Below, one piece after another: positions 44,626 to 56,929 of a stretch of 64,000 nt of DNA (its first letter is position 1; each line of letters begins with the position of its first letter). Below the pieces are notes generated by a model. That model made no database searches and had not been told where the DNA came from. It saw only the letters and a program-made list of their open reading frames with translations. The position numbers and the translations under genes were made by a program. The DNA is from Yamagishiella unicocca (lineage: Eukaryota; Chlorophyta; Chlorophyceae; Chlamydomonadales; Volvocaceae), in contig BDSL01000132.1 in NCBI GenBank assembly GCA_003116995.1, positions 62,001 through 126,000 on the forward strand, in the 5' to 3' direction.

Positions 44626-46644
44626 CACTCCTGAGTAACAGGGCTGGCGCCAGCTCCTGGCGGCCCCTCGGAGGCCAGCAGGCCCGCAAGGTTCTGGGGA
44701 GGGGCGGGCGGGGCCGGGGAGGGAGCGAGAGTAGGGCCGGCGAGCGAGCGAGAGTAGGGCGGGGGAGGGAGCGAGGGTAGGGCCGGTGAGCGAGCGAGGG
44801 GACGTAGGGGGAGGAAGCGAGGGTAGGACCAGGAGAGGAGCAAGTTGGGCATGGTAGGCAGAGAGGGTAGGGCAGGGGAGGGCGTGGGGCCAGAGAGGGA
44901 GCAAGCTGGGTCGCGGAGGGAGCGAGAGGAGGGCCGGGGGAGTGGAGCGCTCGGTGTGGCGCTGGATACTGAAAGGCTACACCCGCCCGAGTCCCGTCCT
45001 TCCTTCGATAAATGTGGGGTGGGGAAGACGGGGTGGGGGAGAGGCAGCAAACGGACCGAGCAGACACCAGTACTCGTCCAACCCACATCCTCTTCCCCTT
45101 CATGCACAACCGCCGCTCGCGACCCTCCCTGCCGCCGCACCTGCTGCCTTCGCCAGCCGCCACAGTCGCAGCAGGTTCTTCCCGCCAGGATTAATACCTG
45201 AGCGGCCACCTGAACCTCGCCCGGGGCTCCAGCCACACCATCATCATCTCACGCGGCCAGCTGCCGCCAGCCTTCCGTCGCTTCAGCCTCTTTGAGCCCT
45301 CCTGCCAGCCCCGCCGTCCCGATCGTCCGTCCAAACCACGTGGCTGCAGTGTACAGCAGCAAAGGATCGTGCTCAACTGCTCTTCACTGTACGCGGTCAG
45401 AGGACGCGGCGAAGATGGGGATGGAAGAGATAATTCGGAGGACGGAAGAAGGGAGGCAGCGGGGAGGAACACGGATTGGGACCAGGGCTGAGTGGGAGCC
45501 GTGGTGACCGTGGCGCACCTACGACAGCCGCGGAGTTGGAAACGCTGGAATGTGACGTGGTACTCTTGAGCAGACACAAACTTGTTCGCAGCGAACAGTT
45601 GGGCTGGGCGCCCCTGAGGCAACACAACGATTGCGCTCAGCGACCTGCAGGCCTCTCGGCCATCGATTGTCCGTAGCTCCTACGATAAAACTAAACGTGA
45701 ATGCAATCCAGGTTCTGGACACGCCTGGCGTATGCTTCTCTTCCTGCCAGTCATCGGTTTCACCCACTTGCCTCTCATACCGGTAGTCGCCCGGCCATTT
45801 GCTAACCATATTCCCATATGCATAGTTCAATAAGAATCCTTCCGTTAGTACGTCGTGGGGAGCCAGCGCGTCGCCCCAAAAGGAAGGCGGGAGCTTCGTT
45901 GTCCTTGGCGCTGTATGCCATAGCTAAGAACATGGAACCAACACGGCAAGTTTGATGCACTTAGGACGTTAGGAGTGGTCAGCAGATGCTGGGCGTGCGG
46001 CGCATTTAATCCTCGTGCTGTGGCAGTACAAGCCTCCGAAGGGTGGATCCTGGAGGTCAGTCCAGCAAGTCCAGCGTGATTTTACAACCTATCAGAGACA
46101 AGGTTGATCCTGGAATGGGTGCGCTCTGGTAGGTTGCACCCAACCTTGTCTCTCCCTCTTTTACGCCGACAGCACGAAAGGGTAGTTTGACGCTTGTCCC
46201 AGACTCGACTTAAGTATCGGGCTACCGCCAATGGTGGGGCATCCAACATGATCGACCGCATACGTCCACCCCTAAGTCACAATGAGTACTCAAACTCCCG
46301 ACGAATGTCGGCGTACTTGGTGCTTTCCATACAAACGTGCAGCTCGTCCTCCACAGCGCTGCTTTCAGCACAGCACCTAACAGTTACTACTACCTACAGC
46401 GTCGCTAGCTCAGACCTGGCTCGCCCCTGGGGTCCCAGCATCCGAGCCTAAACCTCATGAGGGTCTAGTGCATCCGCGAGGCATAATCCCATTAGCATGC
46501 TGGAGCCATACAACCGGCTCCCCACCCTCATGGGCTAATCCCATCCATTGATGGTAACACCAGGCCTTGACCCCCAGTCGATTCACTGTAAGAGCTCGGA
46601 AAAACTGTAACGGAGGGGCTAAGCCACCGGACATCCAGCCAATC

Positions 46645-49600
46645 GGCGAACCTAACAAGCGGCCGTCCTGTGTCGTACCTCAGCGTACCAGGGTTCGACA
46701 CAGCGCTGAGCGAAAGGCCTCACCGCAACGTCCCCGAACACGTCCGAGGAAGTACCCTAAGCTACAGACAGGCCTTATCTACACCAGCCCTAGGTAGCCA
46801 ACCCGTACGACAGCGGATACCAGAGCGCGACGTTCACTGTCAGCACGTTAGTCATTAAGGAAAGGTCCACCACGGGTGGCTGGGTCGTACCGCAGTGGCC
46901 TTCCGCGCAACCCGCCATCGACAACATGCGATGGCCATTAAGCCCCAGACACACACACGCGGGTTAAGCCAGCATACCCATAATGCGAAATACTGCAGTC
47001 CCGGTTTGCGCCGTTGCACCGACTGGAGTGCAGCGCTAGCTAGCTAGCTACCTGCGGTCCTTCAAGGCCCTTGCAAGATCCATAGACAGCTACAGGTGAA
47101 AACGGAGCCAAGCGGGTTGACTGCTCAGGACGTCGCTGCCGCTGATGAGAAAGTGAAACCCACAGACGTCGCCGCTGCGGAGGTGCCACCGCCGCCTGGC
47201 GCCTGGACTGCGCGGCTGCGGTCGTGGCTGTCCACTCGGGAACGACAAATCCAAACCGCCGTACCCAGCCAGCCGCCTCGCAGCCTGCCTCCTGCCTGCC
47301 TCCCCGTGTACTCCGAGACCATAAAACATAGCTGCTCACAGCTAAGACTGGTCACCCTGTGATGGTTGATGCCTGTCCGGTCTTGTCAGGAGGCCGGCAC
47401 CGCGCCTAACCCTCTGGCAAATAGTGCAACCTTGTGGTAGACAGCGCCGCCTCGCCAACCCGCACGTCAGAGACCGGAGGGAGCACTCGTATCAGTAATC
47501 CGAGGCGAAGGATGCGCCTACTGCCTCCTCCAAAGTGTGCAGCGTGCTGATGACGTCCGACAGGCTGCCCCCAATGTGTCAAAGAAAAGAACAAACCGAT
47601 TTGCGTATCCAGTCCTTGTAGTTAGACGCCCAATGTGGGGCTCGAACCCACGACCACAAGGTTAAGAGCCTTGCGCTCTACCGACTGAGCTAACCGGGCC
47701 ACTCCTGAGCAACAGGGCTGGCGCCAGCTCCTGGCGGCCCCTCGGAGGCCAGCAGGCCCGCAAGGTTCTGGGGAGGGGCGGGCGGGGCCGGGGAGGGAGC
47801 GAGAGTAGGGCCGGCGAGCGAGCGAGAGTAGGGCGGGGGAGGGAGCGAGGGTAGGGCCGGTGAGCGAGCGAGGGGACGTAGGGGGAGGAAGCGAGGGTAG
47901 GACCAGGAGAGGAGCAAGTTGGGCATGGTAGGCAGAGAGGGTAGGGCAGGGGAGGGCGTGGGGCCAGAGAGGGAGCAAGCTGGGTCGCGGAGGGAGCGAG
48001 AGGAGGGCCGGGGGAGTGGAGCGCTCGGTGTGGCGCTGGATACTGAAAGGCTACACCCGCCCGAGTCCCGTCCTTCCTTCGATAAATGTGGGGTGGGGAA
48101 GACGGGGTGGGGGAGAGGCAGCAAACGGACCGAGCAGACACCAGTACTCGTCCAACCCACATCCTCTTCCCCTTCATGCACAACCGCCGCTCGCGACCCT
48201 CCCTGCCGCCGCACCTGCTGCCTTCGCCAGCCGCCACAGTCGCAGCAGGTTCTTCCCGCCAGGATTAATACCTGAGCGGCCACCTGAACCTCGCCCGGGG
48301 CTCCAGCCACACCATCATCATCTCACGCGGCCAGCTGCCGCCAGCCTTCCGTCGCTTCAGCCTCTTTGAGCCCTCCTGCCAGCCCCGCCGTCCCGATCGT
48401 CCGTCCAAACCACGTGGCTGCAGTGTACAGCAGCAAAGGATCGTGCTCAACTGCTCTTCACTGTACGCGGTCAGAGGACGCGGCGAAGATGGGGATGGAA
48501 GAGATAATTCGGAGGACGGAAGAAGGGAGGCAGCGGGGAGGAACACGGATTGGGACCAGGGCTGAGTGGGAGCCGTGGTGACCGTGGCGCACCTACGACA
48601 GCCGCGGAGTTGGAAACGCTGGAATGTGACGTGGTACTCTTGAGCAGACACAAACTTGTTCGCAGCGAACAGTTGGGCTGGGCGCCCCTGAGGCAACACA
48701 ACGATTGCGCTCAGCGACCTGCAGGCCTCTCGGCCATCGATTGTCCGTAGCTCCTACGATAAAACTAAACGTGAATGCAATCCAGGTTCTGGACACGCCT
48801 GGCGTATGCTTCTCTTCCTGCCAGTCATCGGTTTCACCCACTTGCCTCTCATACCGGTAGTCGCCCGGCCATTTGCTAACCATATTCCCATATGCATAGT
48901 TCAATAAGAATCCTTCCGTTAGTACGTCGTGGGGAGCCAGCGCGTCGCCCCAAAAGGAAGGCGGGAGCTTCGTTGTCCTTGGCGCTGTATGCCATAGCTA
49001 AGAACATGGAACCAACACGGCAAGTTTGATGCACTTAGGACGTTAGGAGTGGTCAGCAGATGCTGGGCGTGCGGCGCATTTAATCCTCGTGCTGTGGCAG
49101 TACAAGCCTCCGAAGGGTGGATCCTGGAGGTCAGTCCAGCAAGTCCAGCGTGATTTTACAACCTATCAGAGACAAGGTTGATCCTGGAATGGGTGCGCTC
49201 TGGTAGGTTGCACCCAACCTTGTCTCTCCCTCTTTTACGCCGACAGCACGAAAGGGTAGTTTGACGCTTGTCCCAGACTCGACTTAAGTATCGGGCTACC
49301 GCCAATGGTGGGGCATCCAACATGATCGACCGCATACGTCCACCCCTAAGTCACAATGAGTACTCAAACTCCCGACGAATGTCGGCGTACTTGGTGCTTT
49401 CCATACAAACGTGCAGCTCGTCCTCCACAGCGCTGCTTTCAGCACAGCACCTAACAGTTACTACTACCTACAGCGTCGCTAGCTCAGACCTGGCTCGCCC
49501 CTGGGGTCCCAGCATCCGAGCCTAAACCTCATGAGGGTCTAGTGCATCCGCGAGGCATAATCCCATTAGCATGCTGGAGCCATACAACCGGCTCCCCACC

Positions 49601-49718
49601 CTCATGGGCGAATCCCATCCATTGATGGTAACACCAGGCCTTGACCCCCAGTCGATTCACTGTAAGAGCTCGGAAAAACTGTAACGGAGGGGCTAAGCCA
49701 CCGGACATCCAGCCAATC
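46645..49718 (+). repeat. Tandem array unit 3 (3,074 bp)
   Basis: Nearly identical to unit 2. Confidence 0.97.
47627..47699 (-). tRNA. tRNA-Lys(CTT), unit 3
   Basis: Identical in sequence to the unit 1 gene. Confidence 0.95.
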
Positions 49719-50691
49719 GGCGAACCTAACAAGCGGCCGTCCTGTGTCGTACCTCAGCGTACCAGGGTTCGACACAGCGCTGAGCGAAAGGCCTCACCGC
49801 AACGTCCCCGAACACGTCCGAGGAAGTACCCTAAGCTCTCTATCTACACCAGCCCTAGGTAGCCAACCCGTACGACAGCGGATACCAGAGCGCGACGTTC
49901 ACTGTCAGCACGTTAGTCATTAAGGAAAGGTCCACCACGGGTGGCTGGGTCGTACCGCAGTGGCCTTCCGCGCAACCCGCCATCGACAACATGCGATGGC
50001 CATTAAGCCCCAGACACACACACGCGGGTTAAGCCAGCATACCCATAATGCGAAATACTGCAGTCCCGGTTTGCGCCGTTGCACCGACTGGAGTGCAGCG
50101 CTAGCTAGCTAGCTACCTGCGGTCCTTCAAGGCCCTTGCAAGATCCATAGACAGCTACAGGTGAAAACGGAGCCAAGCGGGTTGACTGCTCAGGACGTCG
50201 CTGCCGCTGATGAGAAAGTGAAACCCACAGACGTCGCCGCTGCGGAGGTGCCACCGCCGCCTGGCGCCTGGACTGCGCGGCTGCGGTCGTGGCTGTCCAC
50301 TCGGGAACGACAAATCCAAACCGCCGTACCCAGCCAGCCGCCTCGCAGCCTGCCTCCTGCCTGCCTCCCCGTGTACTCCGAGACCATAAAACATAGCTGC
50401 TCACAGCTAAGACTGGTCACCCTGTGATGGTTGATGCCTGTCCGGTCTTGTCAGGAGGCCGGCACCGCGCCTAACCCTCTGGCAAATAGTGCAACCTTGT
50501 GGTAGACAGCGCCGCCTCGCCAACCCGCACGTCAGAGACCGGAGGGAGCACTCGTATCAGTAATCCGAGGCGAAGGATGCGCCTACTGCCTCCTCCAAAG
50601 TGTGCAGCGTGCTGATGACGTCCGACAGGCTGCCCCCAATGTGTCAATGAAAAGAACAAACCGATTTGCGTATCCAGTCCTTGTAGTTAGA

Positions 50692-50764
50692 CGCCCAATG
50701 TGGGGCTCGAACCCACGACCACAAGGTTAAGAGCCTTGCACTCTACCGACTGAGCTAACCGGGC
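50692..50764 (-). tRNA. tRNA-Lys(CTT), unit 4, one base change
   Basis: As in the other units except C25 to T in the D stem, which turns G10-C25 into a G-U pair. It is probably still functional. Confidence 0.9.
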
Positions 50765-52382
50765 CACTCCTGAGCAGCTGGGCTGGCGCCACGTCCTGGC
50801 GACCCCTCGGAGGCCAGCAGGCCCGCAAGGTTCTGGGGAGGGGCGGGGGGGGCCGGGGAGGGAGCGAGAGTAGGGCCGGCGAGCGAGCGAGAGTAGGGCG
50901 GGGGAGGGAGCGAGGGTAGGGCCTGTGAGCGAGCGAGGCGACGTAGGGGGAGGGAGCGAGGTTAGGGCCGGTGAGCGAGCGAGGCGATGTAGGGGGAGGA
51001 AGCGAGGGTAGGGCCGGTGAGCGAGCGAGGCGATGTAGGGGGAGGAAGCGAGGGTAGGGCCGGTTAGCGAGCGAGGCGACGTAGGGGGAGGAAGCGAGGG
51101 TAGGGCCGGGGGAGGAGCAAGTGGGGCGTGGAAGGCAGAGAGGGTAGGGCAGGGGAGGGCGGGGGGCCAGAGAGGGAGCAAGCTGGGCCGGGGAGGGAGC
51201 GAGAGGAGGGCCGGGGGAGTGGAGCGCTCGGTGTGGCGCTGGATACTGAAAGGCTACACCCGCCCGAGCCCCGTCCTTCCTTCGATAAATGTGGGGTGGG
51301 GAAGACGGGGTGGGGGAGAGGCAGCAAACGGACCGAGCAGACACCAGTACTCGTCCACCCCACATCCTCTTCCCCTTCATGCACAACCGCCGCTCGCGAC
51401 CCTCCCTGCCGCCGCACCTGCTGCCTTCGCCAGCCGCCACAGTCGCAGCAGCCTTCTTCCCGCCAGGATTAATACCTGAGCGGCCACCTGAACCTCGCCC
51501 GGGGCTCCAGCCACACCATCATCATCTCACGCGGGCAGCTGCCGCCAGCTTTCCGTCGCTTCAGCCTCTTTGAGCCTTCCTGCCAGCCCCGCCGTCCCGA
51601 TCGCCTTCGGCGCGGCCCTCAAAAGCACGTGACTGCAGTGTACAGCAGCAAAGGATCGTGCTCACATTTTTGCGGAAGCTGCTCTTCACTGTACGCGGTC
51701 AGAGGACACGGCGAAGATGGGGATGGAAGAGATAATTCGGAGGGCGGAAGAAGGGAGGCAGCGGGGAGGAACACGGATTGGGACCAGGGCGTGGTGGGAG
51801 CTGTGGTGACCGTGGCGCACCTACGAGAGCCGCGGAGTTGGAAATAATCACGCTGGAATGTGACGTGGTCTTCTTGAGCAGACGGAAACTTGTTCGCGAC
51901 GAACATTTGGGCTGAGGCAGCACAACGATTGCGCTCAGCGACCTGCAGACCTCTCGGCCATCGAGTGTCCATAGCTCCTACGATAAATCTAAACGTGAAT
52001 GCAATCCAGGTTCTGGACAAGCCTGGCGTATGCTTCTCTTCCTGCCAGTCATCGGTTCCACCCACTTACCTCTCATACCGGTAGTCGCCCGGCCATTTGA
52101 TAACCATATTCCCCTATGCATATTACAATAAGAATCCTTCCGTTACTACGTCGTGGGGAGCCAGCGCGTCGCCCCAAAAGGAAGGCGGTAGCTTCGTTGT
52201 CCTTGGCGCTGTATGCCATAGCTAAGAACATGGAACCAACACGGCAAGTTTGATGCACTTAGGACGTTAGGAGTGGTCAGCAGATGCTGGGCGTGCGGCG
52301 CATTTGATCCTCGTGCTGCGGCAGTACAAGCCTCCGAAGGGTGGATCCTGGAGGTCAGTCCAGCAAGTCCGGCGTGATTTTA

Positions 52383-52421
52383 CAACCTATCAGAGCGCAC
52401 CCATTCCAGGATCAACCTTGT
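52383..52421. repeat. Inverted core segment in unit 4 (orientation 2)
   Basis: After caacctatcagag the next 26 bp are the exact reverse complement of the 26 bp at that place in units 1-3. Unit 5 has the same form at 62,167-62,205. Confidence 0.9.
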
Positions 52422-52947
52422 CTCTCCCTCTTTTACGCCGACAGCACGAAAGGGTACTTTGACGCTTGTCCCAGACTCGACTTAAGTATCGGGCTACCGC
52501 CAATGGTGGGGCATCCAACATGATCGACCGCATACGTCCACCCCTAAATCACAATGAGTACTCAAACTCCCGACGAATGTCGGCGTACTTGGTGCTTTCC
52601 ATAATAACGTGCAGCTCGTCCTCCACAGCGCTGCTTTCAGCACAGCACCTAACAGTTACTACTACCTACAGCGTCGCTAGCTCAGACCTGGCTCGCCCCT
52701 GGGGTCCAAGCATCCGAGTCTAAACCTCATGAGGGTCTGGTGCATCTGCGAGGCATAATCCCATCAACATGCTGGAGCCATACAACCGGCTCTCCCATTG
52801 ATGGTAACACCAGGCCCTTGACCCCAGTCGTTTCACTGTAAGAGCTCGGACAAACCGTAACGGAGGGGCGGGACCGGCAACCCCCACCTCATAGCTGGCA
52901 CTGCCGGGCTGGGGCAGGGGCCACTCGGCGGTGGGCAGGTTCCGGAG

Positions 52948-54099
52948 ATGTACGACATAGCGGCGGAGGAGCGGCGGGCCCGGGGAGGTGTCAGTACCCT
53001 GGGAGCCGCCCAGGCGGCCGTCAGCTTGGCCATTCAGCGGTGGTACTCGCCCGGTCATATGCTGGAGGCCCGGGCCGCCGCCGCCCCCAGCGCAAATGAG
53101 GCACTGGCGCAACCCTGCCAGGTGCTGGCCAACATCTTCGTGGGCACCTTGCTCTCACAGCTGCAAGGCAGGGATGCCCCCACCTTGTACGAGAAGGTCC
53201 ATACCGCGGCCCGCACCCACACGATGCAGCAAGTGGAGAAGCTTAAGGGCGAGGCCCACGCCGTCCTCAACATGCTAGGGGACGGGGTGGCAGCGCGTAT
53301 CACCGAGGGCCTGGAGGCTCAAGTCGAGCAGACGATGAGGCAGCTGCAGGCGATCACGCGCAGCGCGCACGCCAATGCCACATCCTATACCTTGAAGTAC
53401 GGTGCGTTTCTGGCGGGCAACGATCTGGGCAAGTGGCTGGACGGGCAGCTGCAGGCACTGCCCCACGTCTGGGCCAAGGCGGCCCGCATCGCCTGCTGCC
53501 CGGACCAGGAGGTATTCGGGGCCCTGAAGCAGGAGGAGTGGGAGGAGCACTGGGGCCCGCAGCTGGCCGGGCCGGCGCGCCTTCTGGCCGCCCTACGCCG
53601 GGTGACCCCAGCAATCAACATGAAGTTTGCGGCACAGATCCTGCGGCAGCCGGCCGCCCCGACGCCACCCACCTTTGCCACAGCGGCGCGGACGCAGGGT
53701 AGCGCAGCCGCCGCACCCGCACCCAGGGGCCCCGGCGGCCCGCGGGTCACTCCGACAGCGGAAGCTTCGGCCGAGCCGCCGGTGGGCGACCTGGGTAAGC
53801 AACGACGGCTGCGCGCTCACCTGGACCAAGCGCTAGGCGCCGCGGGCCTGCCCGGTTTCAAGTCCGACGAAGAGATGCGTCGTACGGTGCAGGCCATGCG
53901 CACACCCCGCATTTGCTTCAAAGGTACCTTCCTGGACGCGTGCGAGTACGGGCGCGCATGCAAGTTTAAGCACTACGCTTGCGGGGAGACCGACTTCACC
54001 GAGGGGACGCTCGCGGAACGAGTCGTGGACCACGTGAGGAAGCGCGCGACGGGCGAGGATCCTCGCCCGGTAGGGCCCCAGGGCGCCGCTGGGCACTAG
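52948..54099 (+). CDS. gag: Gag-like protein with a CCCH zinc finger (N-terminus probably missing)
   Basis: 383 aa from the first ATG. It is largely alpha-helical, with helices near 45-75, 90-140 and 190-232 (for example MLEARAAAAPSANEALAQP, PCQVLANIFVGTLLSQLQG). A Pro/Ala linker runs from 235 to 280. A C-terminal finger C323-x8-C332-x5-C338-x3-H342 has the spacing of eukaryotic CCCH RNA-binding fingers rather than the CCHC knuckle of typical retroviral-type Gag. By position before RT it should bind and package the element RNA. No stop occurs in frame between the element's left junction (52,869) and the ATG, so coding probably started in the lost part. Confidence 0.8.
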   Translation: MYDIAAEERRARGGVSTLGAAQAAVSLAIQRWYSPGHMLEARAAAAPSANEALAQPCQVLANIFVGTLLSQLQGRDAPTLYEKVHTAARTHTMQQVEKLKGEAHAVLNMLGDGVAARITEGLEAQVEQTMRQLQAITRSAHANATSYTLKYGAFLAGNDLGKWLDGQLQALPHVWAKAARIACCPDQEVFGALKQEEWEEHWGPQLAGPARLLAALRRVTPAINMKFAAQILRQPAAPTPPTFATAARTQGSAAAAPAPRGPGGPRVTPTAEASAEPPVGDLGKQRRLRAHLDQALGAAGLPGFKSDEEMRRTVQAMRTPRICFKGTFLDACEYGRACKFKHYACGETDFTEGTLAERVVDHVRKRATGEDPRPVGPQGAAGH

Positions 54100-54628
54100 A
54101 AGACGAGGGGCCGGGCGCCCGGACCGGGGCAGGGCACAGGCAGGGGAGGGCAGGCTGCGTGTGGCCCGGCGCGCGGCGGAACGGAAGTCCCCATAGTCGA
54201 GGCCAGGCATGTGTAGGCCGCCCAAGGGCAGCCGGCGCGGCGCTGCAGGATAGAGGCGAGAGCGGGGGCGGTGCCGGTATGGCCGCCAAACTGAGACACG
54301 CGGCAGGGTTTCGGGGTAGAGCCGCCAATACCTGGCCGGACCGGGCCGACCTGGGCGTGTGCCTCCTGGTGCCTGGTCGCAGGTAGCCGAACCGGCGGGG
54401 CAGACAGGGGACGGGCCAGACGCCGGCTCAGGCGCCGACCCAGCCGCCAGGGGCGTGGTAGCCACAGCGCACCGGGAAGCCGTGGAAATCGAGGAGTGGG
54501 GACTTGGGGAAGAGCCGGTAGAAGAATCGGCGGAGTCCGCTGACGCAGGCGTGGGAGGCGAGGCGGAGGGAGTTTGGGTGGACCGGGACGCGGACCCGCT
54601 CGTAAGGGAAAGGAAGCCACAGGGGGCC
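54100..54628 (+). other. gag-RT interval
   Basis: The RT frame is open from 54,320 with no ATG until 54,629. The protein-like acidic stretch encoded at about 54,480-54,600 suggests RT translation may start upstream by a non-AUG codon, frameshift or splicing. Confidence 0.4.
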
Positions 54629-56929
54629 ATGTCAGGCGGCGGCCCCAGCCCTGTAACGCTCCCGCCAGTCACGCTAGAGGAAGTGGGGCGAGCGAAGCAG
54701 CAGATCCGGCAGCTGTGGGAGAAGGTGCAGCGGATCGGCCAGCGCGCGGCAGTTGACCCCACACCTGCCGCAGCCTTCGAGCGGCAGATGCAGGCGGCAG
54801 CAAGACCAGTAGAGGCCTTCCGATCTGGGCTTCCCGCAGAGCTAGTGGAAGCCTGGCAGCTTTACTTCGAGTTGGCTAATGGCGGCGCCCCGCTTACGAA
54901 AGACCAGCGCCGAGTCCTAGGCATGGTTAAGGAGGGGGTCCGTTTCAAGATGGTGGGCGTGCCTAACGGCGACCAGGTCAGCCCAAAGCAGCGCAAGAAG
55001 CGGGAGATCGTCACGCAGATGCTGAGCCAGGCGGCGCCCGGCCAGGACCCCGAGCAGCTCTTGACCGGCAGCCAGCCCCACTGCGTTCAGTTCCCCAACC
55101 ACCGGAGCGCCCTGGACCACGCAAACTTCGTCAGTTCGGAGATCGAGAAATGCGTGCGGTTGGGGGCCGTTGCTGAGTGGTTGCCCGAGATGGGCGAACC
55201 GACAGTAGTGAATGGCCTGCGGGTGGTGGTCAGCGGAAACGGAACCAAGTTCCGGCTCTGCATGAACCCCATGTACCCCAACCTATTCATGGAGATTCCG
55301 CCGTTGAAGTACGAGTCCATCGCGGACGTCTGCGGCTTCGTCCGTCACGGGGATTATCTCTTCACCACGGACGACAAGTCGGGCTACTGGAATTTGCTGC
55401 TGCACCCGGAAACCTACCAGTATGTGGCGTTCCAGTGGGAGGGCCGGACCTATTACTGGCCGGCGTTAGCGTTCGGCCTGGCGCCAGCATGCTGGGTGTA
55501 TTCCACCCTCAAACGGGAGCTGTTCCGGCCGCTCCGCAGCCGGGGCGTCGACCTAGCGTTCCTCATCGATGATAGTTTGACGGCCGCCCGCAGCCGGGAA
55601 CAGGCGCAGTACCAGTGCCGCATCATGGTGGAGTTGCTGACCGCGCTGGGCTTTACACTGTCCCTGAACAAGTGCCAGCTGGGTCCCACGTGCCGGGTCA
55701 GGTTTCTAGGCTTCATAGTGGACTCAGAGAGGCAGTCTCTGTCGGTCCCAGAGGACAAGGTAGAGGGCTTGACCTCGCTGGTGCAGCAGCTGGAGGAGAC
55801 AGGCGCGGGCGGCATCACCTTCCGGCACGTTGCGCAGGTGGTCGGCAAGATAGTATCCATGACACCGGCAGTCACGCTGGCCCCGCTGCACGCGCGGATC
55901 ATCAGCCAAGCACTCGCGGGAGCGCGGGGTTGGGATGAGGCCGTGGGGGACCCGACGGCGGTCCTGCAGCGGGCGCGGCTTTTCCTACAGCTGCTCCGGA
56001 TGAAGAACGGTCGTACCTGGTGGGCCAAGGGCACACCTCTCAAACTGCGCATGGTGGGAGACGCCTCTGAGGTGGGAGTAGGCGGTTTCCTACCCGATGG
56101 CGAGCTGGGGATCGCCAGCAGCAGCTTCAGAGTGCCCTTCACGGAGCAGCAGCTGGCCCGCCGGGCGGCAAATGACTTCTCCAGTACGGAGCGGGAGGTG
56201 GTGGCCGCCACCGTGTGCTTGCAGTTCGTGGATGCCCAGCGCCCGGAACTGCTGGCGGGGCGGATTGTCCAGTACCAGACGGACAGTCAGGCGGCCATGT
56301 TCTGTGTCCTAGGCATGAAGGGAACACCGCCTTGCCTGAAGGCCGTGGACGCGCTGCTCACATGGTGCGCCGAGCGCGACTGTGAGCTGGAGGTGGTCTG
56401 GTACCCGCGCTCGGCCACAATGCAGCAGGCAGCCGACGAACTTAGCAAGCACCCCGACTTGTGCCAGTGGGCGCTGCGCCGAGAAGTGTACGACGCGCTG
56501 TGGAGCGAGCCCTGCGTCAGCGGCCGCAAACCGTGTTTAGACGTGTTTGCGGATGAGACTACCACCAAAGTGGCGGGGCAATTCTTCTCCAAAACCTGGA
56601 GCCCCAACTCCCTGGGGGTGGACGCCCTCGCCCAGTCGTGGAACCCGCTGGTGGCAGCTAGCAGTGAGGGGGTGCCGCTGCTTTTCATCAATCCTCCATT
56701 CGAGCTCATGGGGCGCGTGGTGCGCAAGCTGCGGGAGGAGCTGCCCGACTGCGTGCTGGTGGCCCCGGTGTGGCCCCGCTGGTGGCACGCCCATCTGCAG
56801 TCGTTGCCCCACCTGCGCAGCGTCAGGCCGCTGCCAGGACGGGATCTGTTCGTCAGCCGCACACTAGGCGGCCTACCGCTGACCAAGACCCCACGGTACC
56901 GGGTCCAGGCGTGGTACTTTGTGCGGTGA
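54629..56929 (+). CDS. pol: Reverse transcriptase-RNase H-adenine methyltransferase-like polyprotein
   Basis: 766 aa from the first in-frame ATG (856 codons if read from a GTG at 54,359). RT: QFPNHRSALDHANFVSSEIE (about 154-173), motif A DDKSGYW with D248, motif B region PALAFGLAPACW, and motif C LIDD (312-315), a variant of YxDD. RNase H: D478 (GDAS), E521 (STEREV), D552 (QTDSQAA), D603 (AADEL), all four acidic residues present. C-terminal domain: LDVFADE (about 637-643), then FINPPFELM with NPPF at 688-691, then VLVAPVWPRWW, matching the DAM-like methyltransferase domain known in DIRS elements. No frameshift or stop interrupts it. It copies the element RNA to DNA; the methyltransferase role is unknown. 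Confidence 0.93.
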   Translation: MSGGGPSPVTLPPVTLEEVGRAKQQIRQLWEKVQRIGQRAAVDPTPAAAFERQMQAAARPVEAFRSGLPAELVEAWQLYFELANGGAPLTKDQRRVLGMVKEGVRFKMVGVPNGDQVSPKQRKKREIVTQMLSQAAPGQDPEQLLTGSQPHCVQFPNHRSALDHANFVSSEIEKCVRLGAVAEWLPEMGEPTVVNGLRVVVSGNGTKFRLCMNPMYPNLFMEIPPLKYESIADVCGFVRHGDYLFTTDDKSGYWNLLLHPETYQYVAFQWEGRTYYWPALAFGLAPACWVYSTLKRELFRPLRSRGVDLAFLIDDSLTAARSREQAQYQCRIMVELLTALGFTLSLNKCQLGPTCRVRFLGFIVDSERQSLSVPEDKVEGLTSLVQQLEETGAGGITFRHVAQVVGKIVSMTPAVTLAPLHARIISQALAGARGWDEAVGDPTAVLQRARLFLQLLRMKNGRTWWAKGTPLKLRMVGDASEVGVGGFLPDGELGIASSSFRVPFTEQQLARRAANDFSSTEREVVAATVCLQFVDAQRPELLAGRIVQYQTDSQAAMFCVLGMKGTPPCLKAVDALLTWCAERDCELEVVWYPRSATMQQAADELSKHPDLCQWALRREVYDALWSEPCVSGRKPCLDVFADETTTKVAGQFFSKTWSPNSLGVDALAQSWNPLVAASSEGVPLLFINPPFELMGRVVRKLREELPDCVLVAPVWPRWWHAHLQSLPHLRSVRPLPGRDLFVSRTLGGLPLTKTPRYRVQAWYFVR

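Larger units (their letters stand above)
43571..46644 (+). repeat. Tandem array unit 2 (3,074 bp)
   Basis: Full unit starting ggcgaacctaacaagcggcc. Unit 3 follows at exactly +3,074 with only a handful of base changes. Confidence 0.97.
49719..52868 (+). repeat. Tandem array unit 4 (long variant, interrupted at its right end)
   Basis: Has a 9-bp deletion near 49,838. The G-rich subrepeat tract (gggtagggccggtgagcgag type) is expanded at about 50,860-51,115. It carries the inverted core segment at 52,396-52,421. The unit stops at ggaggggc, where the retroelement begins. Confidence 0.95.
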
